Origin: Camillea tinctor
Taxonomy: Eukaryota; Ascomycota; Sordariomycetes; Xylariales; Xylariaceae
Assembly (NCBI GenBank): GCA_022578605.1
Contig: MU394158.1
Coordinates: 1-64,000, forward strand
Length of the DNA: 64,000 bases
Direction of reading: 5' to 3'
The position numbers and the translations under genes are program-made. The notes beneath the pieces were generated by a model. It was not told the origin of the DNA. It worked only from the letters and a program-made list of their open reading frames with translations, and ran no database searches. Of this stretch, positions 25,529 to 39,120 are shown piece after piece; position 1 is the stretch's first letter; each line of letters starts with the position of its first letter.

Positions 25529-28500
25529 AACGATTATTATATTTTTATTATTACTGATCGATTATTATTTATTATTAGTTTTGTTTTATTTATTTTTTTA
25601 CTATTTCTTTGTCTTTTAATTCTTCGCAATATGATTAGTCCAACAGGGAAAATAATTGTCGTTGCTGACGGTCCATTCATATTCCATTCCCCTCCTCCCC
25701 TATTTTTTTTTTTTTGTTTCTTTCGCTGTTTGGGAACATCTCGTACTCTAGACACCAGTGGTCTGACTGGGCAAATCCTCGAACAAGCGATACTTCCAAG
25801 TGACCATACGGCGTTACGCGTCTAGTTAGTCCTACGAGGATTCTCCCCGCGGGTGTGCGTGCGAGCGTGCTTGTAGGATCTTTTTATGGTTTTATTTTCT
25901 CTTTTTAAGAGATCGGAAAGTAAGCACCAGCCCAGCCCAGCTAGACAGAAGTATCCCGCATAGCCAGCCTATCATCGTCAAAGTGTCGCCTGACCACGAC
26001 GATGACTAGACAGTTCCCCTATACATTCTCCTCTCTCCCCCCCCTAAAGAACGGGGCTCGGCCAGTGAGCGGCTCCCGTTTGCACTCCGCTCGCGTCAGC
26101 TGCTAGTAGAGACGGAACAAATGAGGTGTCAAAAGAGAATAAATATCAGTAAAGAGGAAGATGGAAAACAAGGGGCTACCTAGATGTTCGCATTCCGCAT
26201 GCACCACATGCTGGGGGACGACGAGGAGGAAGAGGGGGCGGGGGACGGCGCGCTCAGTCTTTTTTTTTCTAACTGCCTTTACTTGGAGTCAGTCTGCCTG
26301 ATGCTGCCTGCTACAAATGTGTCGTTCGCTGCATGTCAGAAGAAGGTCACGGGCACCCGTTTTCCCATGCCAATGCTGTCCAGCCCCGACTGAATGTCGG
26401 TAGGTAGGTATGTATGTATGTCCATGTATGTACGTTGCCACACGGCAGCGGGTTTGGCGTGTGTTTCGGCATTAGTAGATGATGGGGGTGGATGATGGGC
26501 AGACGGGATGACAGGACATGAGACGACGTGTGGTTCTAAAATATCACGCTTTCGTTCGTTCAGCCATCTAGAGTCACTCATTCGCTCGTTTTTTATTATT
26601 TTGTCCTTGCTCGCACATGTGCCCGCGCGACGTTCTTTTCCCACCCCTTTTCTAGTACCCTATACTATATCCCATCCTGATCTGTTATGTCCTATGCCTA
26701 TCCTAAATAAGGGTAGTCCCATCCATATGGCAGTGATAGCTGGTATTTATACTGAAAACGGGTTGGATAGTGAAAAATAATAGGAGAGGATGGAAAAAGG
26801 ACAATACTCAGATAGCGTTCCATCGCGTCGCAGATTTTGCATCCGCGGGGTGACGTCTTGGGTAGAGAAACACGCATTTGACTGGATGGATTGATCAAAT
26901 TAGCTAATCAATCAATTAATCAATCTATGTCAGATGTCTTGTGATCTGAGATACCAGAAAAGATTACAGGTGCGTATCAGCCCATTGTTGGTTTCGCCCG
27001 ACATGTGCGTAAATCATTCACAGCCTCAAGCGTTTAGGGGGTGTCCGTGGAGGATTGGGGAGGGAGCGCAAAGGACTAATGCTGCTGACGATGGACATGA
27101 TACGTACTCGTTCGAGGGAAGATACCCGAATTAGAGAGACTACGGAATCTTCTACAACCATCGATATCACCGTCGTCCATTCTTGCCATGGGAATGGTCT
27201 GGCCTACTGGTCATGAGATTGTTATCTTATCCTCCTTGTACCTACCCCTCGTAGACCCTGGCTCCCCCTCTCACCCTTTAGTCCTAGCCATCTCCGTCGT
27301 AACAATGTAATTTTCTAAAATTCCTACCTGGCTGCTTCCAGTTTGGAGGGGTAGGGATGGAGAAGAGAACGAAGAAGGGGTGATACCACACTAGATAGGA
27401 ATGACAACGGGGACGCACGTATAAACTTACACTTACACTCCGTCGCGTATTCTATATTCAGTCGTCTGATGGATTGTAAGGTTGGGGGGGGGGGCAGGAA
27501 TTGCAACCCCCTATCTGATCCCCAACCGTCCATCTGTTGCACACACATATACACATCCCACAGGGAAAGGGAGGGACCCTTTTTTTTTGCAAACGGGGGT
27601 GAGGTGATGATGGTGGTGGTAGTGACGGAAGGAGGAGGGTTGTCCACGATGATGATCCATGGAATGATTCAGGTACAATGTGACCCCAATCCGCCATATG
27701 TCTGCATCCAAATGTATATGTATACCGCATGTAAATATATTCGGTACCTATATGTCGTTCTGTTCCAGCTCGGCCGTTTGCTCGTCGTGTATGTACGCAT
27801 GTAAGTAGATAGATATAGGTATGTGAAGGATAAGTAGTCTATATGTGCATTCCCGCAACCTGCCTCATACCTCGAATACCCCCATCACCCCCCCTTGCAG
27901 CCCGAAATAGAAATTTCTGACCTACCGTTGAACGTCTTACTAGTTAGTATATAGCTACGCCACCAACCTACACCTTCCTACCGTTGAAGCCGTTATCCGT
28001 CACCTGAAAAAAGAAAAAAAAAAATAAGCAGATTTAGAAGACAACCAAATTAACGTGCTTCGGCGCCATATACTCGATGCATGGTACTTTATTGCGACGG
28101 CGACGGGCGGATGGCGGCGGCGGCGCGGGAGGATCTCACTTGGTGTTGGATCTTCGTCCTCCTATCTCATCATTGCCGCAAACAGGTGAATGGAAATTGA
28201 ACAGCTGCAGCAGTTGTGCTTCAAGCAAGATGCCGAACCGTAGGAATGAGATCATTGTTTCGAACCCTGCATATTTTTGCCCTGTTCCCGTCGGTGATCC
28301 ATTAACAGTTCCGTTATGACGTTTTTGCTTTTGCCAAACCCTTTCTACATAGCATCCCCTTTTTTCAATATGCCTAGCTCTAGTGAGTAAACTAAGTTAA
28401 CCTAGTGACTTTCTCTCTTAACTTATCTTGTGTAAGAGAAAATAAAAACTAATTACTATTTGGATATAGAAGATCAAATTAACCACTAAGAAATAAAAAT

Positions 28501-30356
28501 GCCTCCACTATATAGAACCCTTCCTCTCAGACCCCCTGTTGTGTTTCTGTCCCTGTCTATCTATTTCCCCTCTTGTGGGTGTTCGCGCGGGGGTGAGTGG
28601 AGGACCGGAGGGGCGGAGGCGGGAGGGGATGGTGATGGGTGAATAAAAAGACAATAGAATAGCTTATGGGGATTTTTTTATGGTCATGCGCATCTTCAGA
28701 TTTTGGCATACAAACCTCTTCTCCTCCCTCTCCACCCAAACCGACGTCACGTTTTCCTTCTCACTTCCCCCCTTCTAACCCTGTTTCTTTCTAATTTTAT
28801 AGCGTATACTAGGTTTTTTTTGAGGATGGATTATGAATATCATTGTTCGACCAGGTTAAGTTGCTTTGTTGGCACTGCCTGATGATGTTATTGTGCTGCT
28901 TCATTTTTCTTTCGTCTATCTCCTTCGTTTACCCCCCTTGCTTAGACTTACATACGTACCTAACTTTTGCCCTCGACCACGGAGGCGGGGATTGGGTTCC
29001 GAAGAAGAAAAAAAAGCCACATTGAGCAGAAGAAACTCCTTACCCACACATATACTGCATAAAATAGATTGAAAATAGGGAGTAGATGGGGATGCCTGGG
29101 AAGCATAGGGAGGGATTACATATGTAGAGGGGGTCCGTTGTTGGCGTTGGCAGTGGCTGCGGCTACTTACGCCAACTACCACCGTGATAGCGAATCCCAT
29201 TGCTGTATTCTCGTCCCCAAACGAACGGTACCGTTGCTTGCTTCACTCCTTATTCCTCCCGGTCCCTCCCTGTCCCTCCCTGGCTCGATTGTTTTTTTTA
29301 AACAATGATGTGTGTGCATGGAATATTTCAGGAATTGTAGTGTTTTTTCTTTTCTTTTTTTCTCAACGGTGTCGCTTTTCTTCTCCTGTCATCACATCCC
29401 TGCTGCTATCCTGGGCTGCCAGCGGCCAGACCCGCGCAATGCGAAGAGCCAGTTGGCAGTTTTGTGAGATATGATTGTTAGTTTGTTTTTTCTCTCATTT
29501 CTCTCTCCTCCCTTCACTCTTCTATCCCCTGCTCATTAATAGTGAGGCGTCTGTACATATCTGTACATACGTATGTATCCTCACAGAAAAGGAAGACGGG
29601 GGGCAAACCCCCACAATAAAGGTAAGCAAGGGGTCCGGAACGCCAGTGGCAAGGAAATAGGTGTCCAGGACTGTGATGAGCAATCGTGGGGAAGCTGTCT
29701 GTGAAATGTGAAGAGAAATAAGTGCATGAATGCATCCCATCGTGTTTGTGTACGCAGGTCGGTCTATGTAGAGAGCACGGGATACAACAGGAACTTCATC
29801 TCAATGAACGATCGGTTTCCACCTCTAGTTGCAATTACACTGCATTTAATAACGAATGCGGTACGTTCGAACATACACGCACGATTACACCGGCTTGTGA
29901 TAGGTTAGTATTGGACCCTGTGTGCCGTTAGACTTAAAACAGTTAAGGGTAGCTACTAAAACCCCCCCTACCCCGAGGAGGGAATGTGTCTAGAATGAAC
30001 GAGGCTGCTGCGGGACATTCCCGCGCTCATGTGATAAACTACAGGGCAGGGCAGATATCTAGATATAATCAAGATATGTGACTAGATGATGATATGACAT
30101 TGAGATATCCGGAAGCGCGGTCATGGAAAAAGGGAGGCCAACAACTGATAACAATGGCCACCCCCAAGAACGACCGAGTGAGTTAGTCTAATTGTGACGA
30201 CAACCAAGGGCCCTCAGGGAACCTACTTGTAATTGTCAAAAACTCCGTTTGCATGCTTGACCGGTCAGTTGGTTAGTTAATTAGTTGGTTAATCCCTTGA
30301 GCATGTTAATATTTCCATACTTACCTAGGTACTCTAATGCATATATAATATTGATC

Positions 30357-30391
30357 AAATAAAATAGAATAAAATAAAATAAAATAAAAAA
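30357..30391. repeat. AAAAT-type microsatellite
   Basis: Repeated AAAAT units, the first ones imperfect. Confidence 0.8.
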
Positions 30392-32220
30392 TGCGTTGAA
30401 TAAATAAATATTTACACCATCATCAATAGCCCAGCAACTACAGGTATTAACATAATACTAGTTGTAAGTAGGTAGCTTACGTTGCTCTTCTCTCTCCCTT
30501 AGTGGCGCCAAACCATATTGGAACCCTATGAAAACAGAACGATGACATACAACAGAGAAGAGACTGAGTCGTGTGGCTTGAACTTGAACCAAACCGATGT
30601 TCACACTTGTATATGTAATGAACGAATTGTCCCAAACTGGTAACCCGGGATGTCGCTCAGTCGCCGCGAAACAATCTGGAGAGCTATCGTTCTTCTTTAG
30701 CTTGGGCTTGTTTTTTATTTTATTCTATTTTATTTTTATTTATTTATTTATTTTCTTCGTACGACGTGACCGTCAATCTCGATGTTGCTAATTATTTTTC
30801 TTTATTCCTAGCAAGACAAAAAACAACGCATCGCCAAGCTATTCCCCGTCGGCCATTTTTCCCTTCTACTCAGTATGTATGTAGTTAGGTACATGCTTAA
30901 TAGGGCTGGCCATCTTACGATGTGAACCAAGATAGGCGATAGTGAAGGACGATGACGATAATAGAGGCTAGTATAAGACGGGGGAAAGGGGGGGAGGATC
31001 ATGACACCCGGAACCCGACCCGTATCCCGTCGATAGAGGGATCGAAGATACTTACATCTAGAGACTGGGTTGCGGGCAAAACGTAGCTCCGTGGTATGAT
31101 GTTGAGTTCCGAAGTGGTCTCGTAAGGCCATTTCTCCAGACCCGTAATTAAAGAAATACAACCGGTGTTTTCTTTTTCATCACGCTCTAAGCTTATCTTG
31201 ACGAAATCATCATACTACATACCAACCTAGCCTACTACTAACGTTGCATTGTAATAAGTCGAGTTTAGTTGGTTAAGCAAATTAGCAGCGCAACGTCGAT
31301 GACCTCTGTGCGTGCGCCGTGTCGGCGCTTTATTGCCTCCTCTTCAATCTCTCGCGGAACTTCATTAACCTGGATCACCGCTGAACCTTTCCTATGAATG
31401 CATACACATATACATGTATACCATTCTTCACTGATAGTCCGTTTTCGAACTTACATACCCTGTCTGGGACCCCCAGTTGGGACTCGGGGTTTTTCTGGGA
31501 AGGGTTGCAGACCGAGGGTCCATCTCCCCAAACCCTTCTTTATCTAACCCCCCGCGACTACGTTAAACCTGTCAAACCTCATTAGACTATGTGCACTACG
31601 TGTTAATGTAGTAGAGCTAGCCAGAGTCTTGCCGTACATAAGTCCTTACGATTACCCTCTTTGGAACGTAAACGTTCAAGTCTAGACTAGCAACAAGAAT
31701 TAAAACAACCAAGCTGCGGTCCGAATTCGAAACAATGCGCATCGAGATCGTCACTTGGATTAGGAAAGGCGCTGGGGAAGGGGTTCAAAGGAGAGTTGGA
31801 AAGGGAAAAGAGGAGTCAAATACGGGGGTCTCTCTTAGCATTCATTATAACACATGATCAAATATTATAATGGCCGACCGCGCATATAGTACCGGTCTGG
31901 CTTGTTTTTTTTTGTCGGGTTTCTACTTTGTTCTACGGTACGATACCCGCTCGCTGTTAGACGCGGCTGCGCGGGTAAGCGAGTGAGCTGATTTTAGCAC
32001 CTTTGCGTAATTATCTGGGGGAGATCTTCCTTCTGGGGTTGAGGATGGGGTTTCCGGGATCGGTATCGCGTCAAACTTGATGATGGTCACCTGGTGCCGG
32101 TGATCTGCAGTCTTGGTCTTCTTCTTCACCTTCTGCTTTTTTTTCAACTGCAAACGCGTTGACGTCGGTTGCTTAGTTAGCTGGGCTGATCTAGGCTGCT
32201 AGGGCTGTGTGCAGATATCT

Positions 32221-32286
32221 TGATGTTGCTGATGATGTTGCTGATGATGTTGCTGATGATGTTGCTGATGATGTTGCTGATGATGT
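32221..32286. repeat. 12-bp minisatellite (GATGATGTTGCT)
   Basis: About five and a half head-to-tail copies: four perfect 12-bp units (32231-32278), a partial unit before them and a partial one after. The unit is a multiple of three and one strand has an open frame across it (the minus strand reads Gln/His/Ser-type codons), but no gene context is visible. Confidence 0.85.
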
Positions 32287-34089
32287 CATTTTGAATCACG
32301 TTGTCGTCGAGGGATTAATGAAATCCTGGAATGATAGAAGAGGAATAGAGAAGACCCAGTTAACCATGCCAAGGTGAGCCTAGCCAACTATGTAGGTAAT
32401 ATATTTAGGTAGATAAGCTGGTAGGTTGGTAGGCAGCGCAGAGAGCCCGCTCTGTCGGTATGGGGTTGTCACATTTCGTGGCCCCAGGTTTACGGTAATG
32501 CCAAGTCTGTTGGTCTTCATTACCAGTTGCAGAGTATAATGTGCATAGGCAGCAGGGCTCAGATGGAATTGGCTACGCGGTAATCATCTTATTCTAACAT
32601 GAATTCCATGGTTATAATTACTAACAGTAACTGTGACCCAAACCTACACCGAGGGTGTTGGAAGTACATACAACTACGTTACTTCGTGATACTAGGTAGT
32701 GTAAGTATAAGCCATTGACTGGTGATCTGACTTGCTGTATGTCTATCTATAGGATTCAATATCCACCTAGCCTGTTAGTCATGTTTCAACTCTCTTGAAT
32801 GACAACTTTAGGAATCTGTGGGGGTGATCCTTAAGATATGTATGAACCCCCCGGAGTTGTCACGCTCATTCGGTGGTCAAACGTTCAATCCTCATCCTCT
32901 CCGGCAATGATGAATCCTGCCAGCAAGGCTATGGGGATATCACGAGGGTGATCTAGAATAGTCTCAGGAGTGAGATAAGGTGAATCTGATTGTTATTTTC
33001 TGTTTTCTTTTATATACCTAGGTAAAGATAAAATAAAATAAAACCATATTATCGTTTAATTTTAATTTGAAAAGAAATAATCATTATTATCCAGTTTCTA
33101 ATTATCTAGCGTATGTCCATAACACACACACCAAATATGTTTCTAGAACCGGTACTTGAAATGATGCCTCAGCTGCGCCCGAGACGTACATAAGTCTGTT
33201 CCTAGGGCCACGGTAATCATCAACCATGAAAGCCCGGCATCTACAAAGCCGAGGTAACATACTATCAAGCAGCTCTAAAGGGGGATATTTGCTCCACTCC
33301 AAGTATTCATTTCAATCTTCACGGTAGACGGCCGCCGAGGAATGATTGAATGATTGAATGCGACGTTGGTCGCACTCCTGGGGCTGGGGCTGACGCTGTT
33401 GTCCTGGCAGGTAGCCTGCAAGTCATAGAAGCGTTGTCTCTCTGTACGAAATATGCAGGACGGATTGAGTCAGCTACCACCCTGTTATGTTCTACTCCTT
33501 TTAAACTCCAGACCCCCTTCCGCTCAGAGACTGTTGTCTGCCCACAAATACGATCGTGGAGTGTCACAAATAGCAGATGGGTCAGGGGGAGGACGATTGT
33601 ACGAGATCATCGCCGCCGGGCAGGTCGCTTGAATTAGGGTCGAATCATTCTGGCCGTGTGTGATGGCGCCGATTATTGGTTCTGGAGAGTGCCCAGAGAG
33701 CAGCTGACGGACATTGTTCAGCATTATGCGATCCGTAGCTAAGGCTGTACATGGTTGCGGGACTTGGGAATTGGGTCGAGACCCCTATTCCCGCTGCCCG
33801 TATTATAGATCAATTCTGCAGGTAAATTACCGGCAGACGCGACTATTTCTAGTAACAACTTGTTTGCTGTCTAGATACAACAAGGCTGCCGTTTCCTGTG
33901 CTTGTCAATATGTGTCGACAGCACTCCTCTCCCCTCCTCTCTACCCCTTTTACTGCAATTAATATTAGATCTATCTGACTACAGTTATCATGGATAATGT
34001 GTCTTCGATTATGTCAGTTGGATCTAGCATATGTTTCGAGATAGAGATTCAATGGATACTCTCACATTAGGTCACGTCCGATGCAGCTT
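32287..34089. other. Gene-free stretch
   Basis: No gene is supported. A short minus-strand open frame at 33524-33724 has balanced amino-acid composition and could be an old coding scrap. A perfect TACCTAGGTA palindrome lies at 33015-33024. Confidence 0.45.
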
Positions 34090-34810
34090 GTACATTGCTT
34101 CAGGATTTCTATCGCCTTGGAGAGAGCTTCAACGGGCGCAGCATGTCTCAGATCCACTACGCTAAAATCAACAGCCTTCAGGTAATAGCTTCAATCCATC
34201 TTCTGCAACGGTATATGGGACCACCAGCTTGACGTACTGTTCCCATAGGACGAGCCATGGTACGACTTTTTAGGGGATAAGGGTTATCAGCTGGGTAGAT
34301 CTTTGCGTGTCTTGAGCGTCTAGCCTATGGCTTTGCACATCGTCTGACCAACGCCAACGTGCCACAGATCAAGATCATATCGGTGATACTAGCAGGCTAT
34401 TTTGGGTGCTCACTTGCCACGAGGGAAGATAGACTCGGGTTCTACACAAGTCGTGGTTCGTTACCAGATATGGTGATAAAATGCGACAACTTGATATCGG
34501 TGGTGCTGTCCCATGATTTTGGGGCCATCAAAGAGAAAGATAATGGAAGTCCTACGATAAAAGACCCTCGGATACATTGGAGCTCGCGTTCTCGGCTAAG
34601 GGCAACGATAATCTAACCTTGGCCGTCAGCTTGGGGATCCCGCGGCGGACCCTTACAAATATTTCTTCGGATGTGGCGCGTTAGATCTGCCAATCATAGC
34701 GGCTAAGAGCCTCCATGTCGACAGACTGGTGCGTAGATCCCGCAATGGCATGGCAGCTCAGCGATCCGGTCTCATTCACTGCTCACCACGCGCGTCTTAC
34801 GGAGTAAAAT
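34090..34810 (+). pseudogene. Broken multi-exon gene relic, family not recognised
   Basis: Four adjacent plus-strand segments translate into protein-like sequence but in different frames. The first (about 34078-34170) includes QDFYRLGESFNGRSMSQIHY. It is followed by what looks like a real intron (about 34171-34248, GTAATA donor, CCATAG acceptor). The second starts with DEPWYDFLGDKGYQLG and then hits a stop. The third, one frame over, runs from about 34313 to 34614 and includes LAYGFAHRLTNANVPQIKI. The fourth, in another frame (about 34649-34800), includes DPYKYFFGCGALDLP. No single splice model joins them all without a frameshift or stop. I read this as an inactivated gene. I do not recognise the family. 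A functional gene with more introns than I can see is a weaker alternative. Confidence 0.45.
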
Positions 34811-37800
34811 AACAAAGATTGGGGGCCGTCCCCGTGGAGAGAGAAGACAGGATGATCACCTCAGCTTCTCCCACTTTCCCCTCCAAAATCTGACGAATGA
34901 TCCCCCTTCGCCGCGCGGGGTACCATCTCCTCTCAGCTCTTCTCCTCTCGAAGATGCTGATAAGTCCGGCGGTGTTCTGCTGACAACATCTCTCCGGGGC
35001 TCCAATTAAAAGGCTGGACTGGTATCGTCGAGGTGGCTACCGTGGATAGGCAGAGTGGTAGTTGGTCGCGATGATGGGCCTCATGACCATTTTTGAGCGT
35101 AATATAGAGACCACCCAACCGGAGGGCCGAGAAGCATTGAAGACTCCGGCGGGATTGCGCCGTTGGTGCCGGGCAAATAGAAATTAGAATAAATAAAAAG
35201 AATTCAAAAAATAACGATCACAATTATCCCTGCTGACGGCATATTCATGGCACGGTCTCTGGCTAGTCTTGCAATAGTCCATTATACGGCCCGTCCCTTA
35301 ACTTAGTCTGGTAACGATTGCTTACCTTACGAAGTGCAAGGCTGTCACATCGCGAATCTGTGACTGACCGATAGACCAGATGAACAAAATGCGAAGTATC
35401 AATATTACTACTCATGGGGGTTCAAAAGATGGGGGGATGTCAGCCGTGCATCAACTTGGTCTCCGCCCCTTGTCTTGCTCCCGTCGTTAGCACGTTTTCC
35501 CCGGGATACGTGACCCCCACGGCGCATGTGAGATTATTTCACACAGGCTTTCTCATCTCTTTCTCCCTCTACCATTCGTACGGTTGGCCATCAATAAGCG
35601 GCGATGGACTGCAGAATTCGCTTTCATACCTCTGCTGTCGCATCCGTGAAGGTTTTAGGGGGGTAGCATTTGGAGGAAAGAGAAGAATATGAAATCCCGC
35701 CTTTTCAGAGAGGGTTGCAACACTTATCATGAAACTAATTCCCATTCCTCCCAAACTTGCTCATTTCGTTCCTGAAAGAAGAGGTGACAACCAAAAACAT
35801 AACCAATAGTTTTGATTCTTCTTCGCCAAGGCTTGCAACCCGAGGCTTACCAATAGGCCGCGAGAAGATAATGCGGTACGTCAGTTGCCTGTTCACTTCC
35901 TCATCTTGATCCTACCATATGGCATGCTAGGGTTCCGCTTATCTGGCGAGATTGTACAAGCTATGCGCCCCAGACCGACTGAGTAACGGAGAACAGAGTT
36001 GGGGAGGCATGGGGGAGGAAGGGAACCTGGATCACCCGAGTCACTCAACCAACTGAAATTATGTACTTGTACAGTCAGCGTCTCCCTTGAGCAGATAGGG
36101 AGAAGAGACATGCCAAGATACTCGCGGATTACAACAGCTTATCCAGAGTGCGTAATCATACTGTCACGCCGTCACTTCCGACTTAAGTTATCAGGCCCGC
36201 TGCGGCGGTTTTCATGAGACCGAGGACAAAGACACAGGAATAAATATCAGGGTCCTTTAAGGTATCCACCTTCTGAACTCCCGGGTCGTATGTAGGATTC
36301 GCTATCTTCCCTCCCCTTGTCGCTTTCTGTTTTGAGCACGATGTGGATTCCTATAACGGTCAAATTCTTACGCATGTGCGCTCTGCTGCAAGGAGGCGTG
36401 AAAAGGCCCTTCGCCGGTTGGATCGTCGTCTTGAAAAGGATTATCGATTGGATGCCACATGTTAGGTAGGGGGGTTTTCTCTCATGCGAACCACGGATCG
36501 GTTCGCCGGCCACTGAAGCACATTGCAGTAGCGTCGGTCCCGAATCCTCCAGGGTCTTATCGGCCCTGTTTGGTTCAGACCGGTGCCCGCTAGGGAGTTC
36601 TGCCCTGGACATCACGGGATTGGGGGTCAGGTCGAATCATGATTAATTTCGAGATCGTAGGTAGCTCGTGTTACTTAGTATTGAATAACCACCTATAGCT
36701 GAGTAGTATTCTCGCCTCCTTTCTCTCAGCTAGGCCGTGCATATCAGCCTCGAGAAGTATAATGACGAGCTTTCTATTGCCGTGCCCTTAACTATAGTCA
36801 AACCACCCTCATCACTCTAAAACAGCCATGCCCGTTTCCCCCCGCGGCCGTTCTTGCGGAGATTACCTGTTGTGTGAGGCGCCAAGGGATACGTCTAAAG
36901 GTGAAAGAGTTTGCGACGGTGCCGAAAGAACATCGTTAACTTTCCCCCCAGTCACCGAGCGGGAATAGGAGGATCTTGGCTTGAAGGTATCAAACAGGAC
37001 CTTTGATATCATCCCTCTCGGTATATACCGTAACCGGCGAAACATACGTACTCTTGATACTGATAGAGTCTCACTGGGGCTAAAGCTGGAATCCGGGTTT
37101 TCCGTGATGAGAAATATCAAGTACCCCTCATTCATCCCAAGAAGCATTTTAGACGAATGATATCCCGAAGATCATAGTTACACGGCACTTCTGTCATCCC
37201 CCACGCCGCTCCACGACATGATCGCGTGGCTAGAGAACAGCCCCCCCCCCCCAAATTCCCAAGGCACTCCAAAGCTAATAACAATTGTCATCAGGGCGCG
37301 AATCAGTCTGGGATACGTGTAGGTAGTAGGGAGATTAACGTTTTCTCGATCTGATTCTAGGGGGTATGGGATATAAAGGGGGCCCCCAAGTGGCCGAGAC
37401 ATGAAGTATAGCCTATTGCAAGTCATAATAGTTTAAATAAACAGCCAGTGCTTATACGTTGTACCGCAAATAGGCGACTATGGTATACCCAGAGCCGACG
37501 ACTTAGAGGTTATGAGTACACTAACGTAGCAGGTGAATGTCTGGATTGTGATGTACCATAGAGGGAGTTTCCGTCTCCTCGCCTTTGCTTCCCCCTCCTA
37601 TACCGTACCAAATCTAGAGTGGTAGCCCTAAATCCGAAGACATATGCGCCTGTCAGCCATCGTCATCATCAACATGGTCAATCATCTCACTCGTGATCTC
37701 TCGTAGCTATCAAATGAGAGCCAATGCAAGATACTTCTGAAAATAAATGAATTGATTGCTGTTTCGTATATATCGTATCTAAGCACGAGGCACAAGAAAC

Positions 37801-38148
37801 AACATACCTTGTTTTTTCTTTTGCTTTTTTTTTCTTATTATTTCTGTAATTATTTTTTTAATTAGGTATGTAAGATGTGTGTAGCAATGGATCCTCTCTT
37901 TCTCACCCACTCATTCCATTAGAATACCTCACCTTCACTTGCTCAGGTCTGCAGCATACCAGGACAACATCGACCAGGCAAGGCAGAGCGAAACATCCAG
38001 CGTGGCAATAACCGAGAGAGGAATCAGGAAGATGACCCTGCCTGCGAACACCCACCTCGAAAGTCCCGACGGATTGGTTCTCCCCAAGGATTAATGAGAC
38101 GAGAAACGTGACAATGCGTGCTGTAGGTTCCCTAACCTCGTTTCTTCT

Positions 38149-38176
38149 ACACACACACACACAAGCACACACACAT
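38149..38176. repeat. CA microsatellite
   Basis: Imperfect (CA)n, interrupted once by AAGC. Confidence 0.85.
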
Positions 38177-39092
38177 ATGGTATTTACACAAATGGAAAAG
38201 GGCATCTGTGTTGGGAACCGCCCTGTCGTCCCTTCTTTCCTGACTCGGAAGGCTGCCTGGCCATTCTAGGCGATGAAGAGTCACAAGGGTGCTCCGAGGG
38301 TCCTGGACCCTGGGAGTCGATTTTTACGACCCGGGAAAGGGAAAGAAAAAGGGAGGTATGGGGAAGGGGATCTTGTAGGGATATAACACAGAGAGAGAAA
38401 GGGTCTCGATACTATATGTGGGTTCAAAGGTATGTAGGGACCTGTGGATAAATTCGCCGGTTAAAGTTGACGGGTGACCCTCCCCACCACTTTAACCGCT
38501 CTACGGTATCCAATCCTTCCCCTTCTTTTCCCCCTTTCCCTCCCCTCCTCCGCGGTGGATCTAGAATTCCCTACCTCCCAAGGTTGGGCCCGCGGATCCG
38601 TGCCGGAGCTCGAAATAGGTAGGCTCTAGCGCCGAGATGTCCGCCTACGGCTGCCGGGTACGATGGCCGGCCGGCCAAGGGGCTACTGTAGCACTCCGTG
38701 TGGTCTGGGCTTTCTGGATCTCCCAAAAGTTCCCTCTCCCTTGTCCTGTGAGTATCTTGGAGACGCATCCAACGGAATGAGCAGCAGAAAACAGCGGTGG
38801 CGAGCTTGTACCATGTCGAATAAGCTGCAGCGACGCGGCCACAGAATACGACGTACCCGAGGATTAGGGTACGAGCAAGGCTTTCTACATTCTTTAGTCT
38901 AGATTGATTTTCGCCTGAGCGAGGCTATCGGGACCGACCAGGCTTCACTTTCTGTTTTTGTCTACTGATGTGCAAAAGAGGGGAGGAAAGGAGAGAGATA
39001 GAGAGATAGAGAGAGCAGAAGGCTTAGGCAACATCGGTTTTTCTTGGCTCAGAGCTTATGTATGTCTCAGGCTGTCCAACTCAGCAAACTGG

Positions 39093-39120
39093 CACACACA
39101 TACACACACACACACACACA
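39093..39120. repeat. CA microsatellite followed by CT run
   Basis: (CA)n with one TA interruption, running directly into TCTCTCTCTT. Confidence 0.85.

Larger units (their letters stand above)
19304..32220. other. 13-kb gene-free stretch with microsatellites
   Basis: No gene can be supported. Simple repeats include (AGC)7 at 20216-20236, (ATA)n at 21661-21681, (AAGGT)n around 24510-24538, a T6C-type run at 25485-25528 and an AAAAT run at 30357-30391. One perfect TACCTAGGTA palindrome lies at 30322-30331. Open frames do not exceed 136 codons, are low in complexity or rich in stop-prone AT codons, and cannot be extended by plausible splicing. Untranslated or non-coding transcripts cannot be excluded from sequence alone. 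Confidence 0.5.

Noticed and set aside
32221..32286. CRISPR-like array
   Set aside because: The units are contiguous 12-mers without spacers, in a eukaryotic genome.
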